Shown: positions 60,106-64,000 of the stretch, piece by piece
Position numbering within the stretch: position 1 is the first letter of the stretch
Layout: each line of letters opens with the position of its first letter
Source of the DNA: an uncultured Formosa sp.
GTDB lineage: Bacteria; Bacteroidota; Bacteroidia; Flavobacteriales; Flavobacteriaceae
Direction: 5' to 3'
Assembly: GCA_902516685.1 (NCBI GenBank)
Contig: CABXZJ010000003.1
Location: 3,250-67,249 of the forward strand
DNA: 64,000 nucleotides
Position numbers and translations under genes: made by a program
Notes under the pieces: model-generated
Database searches by the model: none
Seen by the model: only the letters and a program-made list of their open reading frames with translations
What the model was told of the DNA's origin: nothing

Positions 60106-62274
60106 ATGGTTAAAATTTCTCAAAAAATACTTGATGATTTAGAATTTGGCGCTGTTGTAGCCCAAGTTGCAGAGTTTTCTATAACTTCTCTTGGACGCTC
60201 TGAAATTGAGAAACTCACCCCCTACGCATTAAAAAAAGACTGTATAAAGACTCTAAATCTGGTACACGAGTTTGTGTCATCCTTTGATAATGAAAATAGA
60301 ATACCTAACCACGGTTTTGATGATATTACTGAAGAATTAAAACTACTAAGTATTGAAAATAATTTTTTAGAAATAGAGCAGTTCAGAAAAATTGCAGTTA
60401 TCTCAATAACTACCAACACACTTCTAAAGTTTTTTAAAAAATTTAGAGAATACTACTCCCTTCTATATCAACGCTCTGAGGAGCTTGAAAAAAATATGTC
60501 AGTGGCTATAAAAATCAATGCTGTAATTGACAAGTACGGAGGAATTAGAAATGATGCCTCGGAAAATTTATATGCAATTCGTAAATCAATTCAAACTGTT
60601 CGTACCAAAATAAATACCAGTTTTAATTCAGCCTTGAGCCAATACAATAGCGCCGACTACTTGGACGATATAAGAGAAACCGTTATGGAAAATCGTCGCG
60701 TTTTAGCTGTGAAGGCTATGTACCGCCGAAAAGTAAAAGGAAGCATTATGGGAGCAAGTAAAACTGGTAGTATCGTTTATATTGAACCCGATGTAACCCA
60801 TCAGCATCAAAGGGACCTTAATAATCTTGAGTTTGATGAATCTGAAGAAATAAAACAAATTTTATTAAAGCTCACAGAATTTGTTAGAGAATTTAAACCT
60901 TTGTTGGAACAGTACCAAGGTTATTTAACTCATATTGATGTTTTGTACTCAAAAGCTAAATATGCAAATACCATTAATGGAATTAAACCCGAAATCAGTG
61001 AAACACAAAACCTTAATTTAAAGAATGCCTACCATCCCTTACTTTTATTGGCTAATAATGAAGAAGGAAAGGAAACCTACCCCCAATCAATTAAAATGAC
61101 TCCTAAAAGTCGAATCATTGTTATTTCTGGACCCAATGCAGGAGGGAAAAGTATAACCTTAAAGACTGTTGGTCTTCTACAATTAATGCTGCAATCAGGC
61201 TTGCTTGTTCCTGTTCAAGAAGGTTCAAAAATGTGTTTTTTTGACAATATTTTAAGTGATATTGGTGATAACCAATCTATAGAAAACCATTTAAGCACAT
61301 ACAGCTACCGCCTCAAGCAAATGAACTATTTTCTTAAGAAATGTAATAAAAAAACCTTGTTTTTAATCGACGAATTTGGAACTGGTAGTGATCCTGAACT
61401 TGGCGGGGCCTTGGCAGAAAGCTTTCTTGAAGTATTTTATGAAAGAGAAGCCTATGGGATTATCACTACCCACTACAGCAACCTCAAGCTTTTGGCTGAT
61501 GAGCTACCCCATATAAAAAACGCAAATATGTTGTTTGATGAAAAGACACTATTACCAATTTTTAAACTTGTTTTAGGTCAGGCGGGAAGCTCTTTCACTT
61601 TTGAAGTCGCTCAAAAAAATGGTATACCTTATAATTTAATTAATCGTTCAAAAAAGAAAATTGAGAGCGGTAAAATTAGATTTGATAAAACTATTTCACG
61701 TCTTCAAAAGGAATGTTCAAAACTAGAAAAAACAGAACGAGCACTCAAAAAAAATGAAGTAAAAAAAGGATTAGAAGTTGAAAAACTAGAGTACACAAAT
61801 CAAAAAGCTCAAAAAAAACTGCAAAGTTTCCAAGAACTTTATGATAGTAATCAACGTCTTATTTATTTGGGAAGAAAAATTATGACCCTAGCAGATAATT
61901 ATTATGAAAATAAGCGTAAGCGAGAGCTAATGGCCGAACTATTTAAGTTGATTCAAATTGAGAATTCAAAAAAGACTAAACTCTCTAACAAACAAAAAAA
62001 GATTAAAATAATTGAAGAAAATCGCTTGCAAAAAGAGATTGAGCAAAAAATAGCTAAAATTCGGAAACAAAAGAAAGCTAATAAATTAAAATCTAATATA
62101 GTTCCTACAAAACCTAAGCATCATTTTAAAATAGGCGAAACCGTTCGTATGGACGATGGTCGAGCGATTGGAAGTATAGATAAAATTGAAAAGGGAAAAG
62201 CTACTGTTAATTATGGCATGTTTACCACTAAAGTTAGTTTGGAACGCCTAGAATTTGTAAAATCTAAGACATAA
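60106..62274 (+). CDS. mutS2: MutS2-type ATPase without C-terminal Smr domain
   Basis: 722 residues. MutS-like ATPase core: Walker A GPNAGGKSITLKTVGL, then STYSYRLKQM, Walker B LIDEFGTGSDPELGG and TTHYSNLK. A long charged coiled-coil region (residues 515-670) and a small C-terminal beta-type segment (KIGETVRMDDGRAIGSIDK) follow. Full-length MutS2 proteins of about 780 residues end with a Smr nuclease domain; it is absent here, so endonuclease activity as in Helicobacter or Bacillus is unlikely. Likely role in recombination control or in rescuing collided ribosomes. Confidence 0.92.
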   Translation: MVKISQKILDDLEFGAVVAQVAEFSITSLGRSEIEKLTPYALKKDCIKTLNLVHEFVSSFDNENRIPNHGFDDITEELKLLSIENNFLEIEQFRKIAVISITTNTLLKFFKKFREYYSLLYQRSEELEKNMSVAIKINAVIDKYGGIRNDASENLYAIRKSIQTVRTKINTSFNSALSQYNSADYLDDIRETVMENRRVLAVKAMYRRKVKGSIMGASKTGSIVYIEPDVTHQHQRDLNNLEFDESEEIKQILLKLTEFVREFKPLLEQYQGYLTHIDVLYSKAKYANTINGIKPEISETQNLNLKNAYHPLLLLANNEEGKETYPQSIKMTPKSRIIVISGPNAGGKSITLKTVGLLQLMLQSGLLVPVQEGSKMCFFDNILSDIGDNQSIENHLSTYSYRLKQMNYFLKKCNKKTLFLIDEFGTGSDPELGGALAESFLEVFYEREAYGIITTHYSNLKLLADELPHIKNANMLFDEKTLLPIFKLVLGQAGSSFTFEVAQKNGIPYNLINRSKKKIESGKIRFDKTISRLQKECSKLEKTERALKKNEVKKGLEVEKLEYTNQKAQKKLQSFQELYDSNQRLIYLGRKIMTLADNYYENKRKRELMAELFKLIQIENSKKTKLSNKQKKIKIIEENRLQKEIEQKIAKIRKQKKANKLKSNIVPTKPKHHFKIGETVRMDDGRAIGSIDKIEKGKATVNYGMFTTKVSLERLEFVKSKT

Positions 62275-62278
62275 ATAT

Positions 62279-62662
62279 ATGATTGTATTTTTTGATGGAG
62301 TTTGTAATTTGTGCCAAAGAAGTGTAAGATATTTAATAAAATATGACAATAAAGGAATTTTAAAATTCGCTTCACTACAAGGAAATTATGCAAAAACTTT
62401 TTTACCTGACAGTGAACTAAAATCTATTGAAAGTATTTTATTTTACGATGGTAAATCCCTTTCAAAAAAAAGTACAGCCATAATCAACTTATGTAAAATT
62501 TTAGGTGGCTGGCATCATATAATGCTATTAGGTTTTATTGTACCTAAATTTATTAGGGATGGAATTTACGGAATAGTAGCGAAAAATCGCTTTAGATGGT
62601 TTGGAAAACAAGATAAATGCATGAGACCATTAAAATCTTTGGAATCAAGATTTTTAGACTGA
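62279..62662 (+). CDS. DCC family thiol-disulfide oxidoreductase
   Basis: 127 residues with the DxxCxxC motif as DGVCNLC (D6, C9, C12) in VFFDGVCNLCQRSV, followed by FASLQG. Thioredoxin-like fold. It starts 4 bases after mutS2 and may be co-transcribed. Redox partner and function unknown. It converges with the symporter gene. Confidence 0.9.
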   Translation: MIVFFDGVCNLCQRSVRYLIKYDNKGILKFASLQGNYAKTFLPDSELKSIESILFYDGKSLSKKSTAIINLCKILGGWHHIMLLGFIVPKFIRDGIYGIVAKNRFRWFGKQDKCMRPLKSLESRFLD

Positions 62663-62685
62663 GTAAGTATAAATCTTAGGCATAT

Positions 62686-64000
62686 TTAAGATTCAATGAT
62701 TTTATTTTTGGCATTAATACTATTCAAGCCTTTTGGATTTGATATATGAAGCTTACCTTCGATTTTTGCAATAAATGTGGAAACAGTAGCATCACCAGTA
62801 ACATTTATAACCGTTCTACACATGTCAAGTGGTCGATCCACCGCAAAAATCAAAGCTAAACCAATAGCTAGTTTATCTGTAGGAAATCCTACAGATTCTA
62901 AAACAATAACTAACATTACCATCCCTGCTCCAGGAACAGCCGCACTTCCTATGGAAGCCAATAAAGCTGTTAGAACGATCATTAATTGATCAATAAATGT
63001 TAGGTCAAAATTGAGGGCCTGTGCAATAAAAACAGCTGCAACGGCTTGATATAAACTAGTTCCATCCATATTTATAGTAGCACCAACAGGCAATACAAAA
63101 CTAGAGACTTCTTTGTCTACTCCAACGTGTTCTTCCACTCTTTCCATTGTCACTGGAAGTGTAGCAGCACTGCTACTGGTAGAAAAGGCTAACAATTGTG
63201 CAGGACTAATTTGTTTTAAAAACCAAAAAGGATTCTTTTTAATTACAAAAGTTATAATAATAAGATAAAAAAACACCATTAAAATCAAACCTGCAATGAC
63301 AATAGATGCATAAAATAAAAGGGCATACAAAAGATCAGGATGACCTGAAGAAACAACAACATTAGCAAGAAGCGCAAAAACTGCATAAGGAGCTGTCAGC
63401 ATAATTAAATCAACCATTTTTAAAACTACGACATTTAGTGAGTCAAATATGTCCTTTAGTGGCTTAGATCTTTCCTCGCCAATTAACAATAAAGAAATTC
63501 CTAAAAAAATAGAAAGAAAAATAACTTGTAACATTAATTTGTTGTTACTAAGTGCTGAAAAAGCATTTTCAGGAACCATATCTACTACAAAATCAAGCGG
63601 ACCATTGTTTTGCTGACGACTTGCCTCGGCAATTTTACCTTGTACACTAGTATCGTTGATGTATGTAGAGGTTAACTTTGCAATAGTAGCGTCTGAGACT
63701 CCATCACCAGGATTAAAAATATTGACTAGCGTTAAACCAATGCAAATAGCTACAATTGTTGTAAAAACATAAACAATAATGGTTTTTAATCCAATAGAGG
63801 TGAATTTTGAAATATCCTTTAAATCTGATATACCCTTTATAAGGGAAGCTAAAATCAAAGGTACTGCAATCAGTTTAAGAAGTTTTACAAAAATAGTTCC
63901 AAGGGGTTTTATCCAAGCGTTAATGAAAGTAATACCCCCATCAATTTGAAGCATAATAAAGCCAAAAAAGATACCCAAAAGCATGCCAATTAATATTTTC
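62686..64000 (-). CDS. Dicarboxylate/amino acid:cation symporter (DAACS), 5' end outside window
   Basis: Secondary transporter coupling glutamate or dicarboxylate uptake to Na+ or H+. The frame remains open on the minus strand to base 64000 (KILIG precedes the ATG at 63984), so the true N-terminus lies beyond the window. About 437 residues visible. The family's re-entrant serine motif is seen in STSSSAATLPVT, the substrate segment NMDGTSLYQAVAAVFIAQ, and VPGAGMVMLVIVLESVG. Eight or so hydrophobic segments are evident. Confidence 0.93.
   Translation of the reverse strand, partial: KILIGMLLGIFFGFIMLQIDGGITFINAWIKPLGTIFVKLLKLIAVPLILASLIKGISDLKDISKFTSIGLKTIIVYVFTTIVAICIGLTLVNIFNPGDGVSDATIAKLTSTYINDTSVQGKIAEASRQQNNGPLDFVVDMVPENAFSALSNNKLMLQVIFLSIFLGISLLLIGEERSKPLKDIFDSLNVVVLKMVDLIMLTAPYAVFALLANVVVSSGHPDLLYALLFYASIVIAGLILMVFFYLIIITFVIKKNPFWFLKQISPAQLLAFSTSSSAATLPVTMERVEEHVGVDKEVSSFVLPVGATINMDGTSLYQAVAAVFIAQALNFDLTFIDQLMIVLTALLASIGSAAVPGAGMVMLVIVLESVGFPTDKLAIGLALIFAVDRPLDMCRTVINVTGDATVSTFIAKIEGKLHISNPKGLNSINAKNKIIES

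Noticed and set aside
1..64000. tRNA, rRNA, CRISPR array, insertion sequence or prophage
   Set aside because: I searched by eye for cloverleaf arms, direct repeats with spacers, transposase motifs and phage genes and found none.

Overview
This 64 kb window is a chromosomal segment of an AT-rich member of the Bacteroidota, almost certainly a marine-type Flavobacteriaceae. The evidence is the flavobacterial promoter element TAnnTTTG shortly before many genes, start codons without purine-rich ribosome binding sites, a surface protein with a type IX secretion (T9SS) sorting tail, and lineage-typical families (LETM1-like protein, DUF4834, YfhO, BatA-like protein, fused 2-oxoacid dehydrogenase E1, FadN-type beta-oxidation enzyme). 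The genus cannot be fixed from the sequence. Both ends cut genes: purL on the left (its 5' part lies upstream) and a dicarboxylate:cation symporter on the right (its 5' part lies beyond base 64000). I see no rRNA, tRNA, CRISPR array, insertion sequence or prophage.

Layout. 1-11.1 kb: purL, an acyl-CoA ligase, then a MarR regulator with a complete beta-oxidation set (fadN-fadA-fadE type) and a palindromic candidate operator before the regulator. 11.2-19 kb: an AT-rich accessory stretch with an M1 peptidase, a lipoprotein that is a Cu/Zn superoxide dismutase stripped of metal ligands, a LETM1-like protein, an ECF sigma factor with a partner membrane protein, PlsC, a cyclophilin, an OxyR-like regulator lacking both redox cysteines, and a DUF4442 protein. 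19.1-25.9 kb: a compact run of S10 peptidase, glycosyltransferase, BatA-like protein, dihydroorotase-like protein without zinc ligands, small membrane protein and esterase. 25.9-30.3 kb: MBL hydrolase with a 56-residue membrane protein, a conserved protein of unknown function, divergent bcp/nth, and an ECF sigma factor with a 49-residue downstream protein. 30.5-37.3 kb: uvrA, then GT4/YfhO/DUF4834 on the opposite strand.

37.4-45.2 kb: an outer-membrane-like protein, a GNAT protein, an alpha-oxoamine synthase and a cysteine-synthase-like enzyme that together look like a sulfonolipid (capnine) locus, an S9 oligopeptidase and a threonine aldolase. 45.2-51.5 kb: prfB with an intact programmed +1 frameshift, an ArsC-like protein, a 58-residue membrane protein, fumC-hutI, and ftcD (histidine catabolism; hutH and hutU are not here). 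51.5-64 kb: sterol-desaturase-family protein, fused E1 dehydrogenase, a 2OG oxygenase/SUI1/nucleoside phosphorylase run, a large CotH/T9SS surface protein, ung, mutS2 without a Smr domain, a DCC-family protein and the symporter.

The most distinctive theme is loss of catalytic, redox or cofactor residues in otherwise intact proteins: the SOD-like lipoprotein, the OxyR-like regulator, the dihydroorotase-like protein and the endonuclease III without an Fe-S cluster. Three small genes (56, 49 and 58 residues), read by hand, are added. Several convergent gene pairs meet with only 4 to 13 bases between stop codons.
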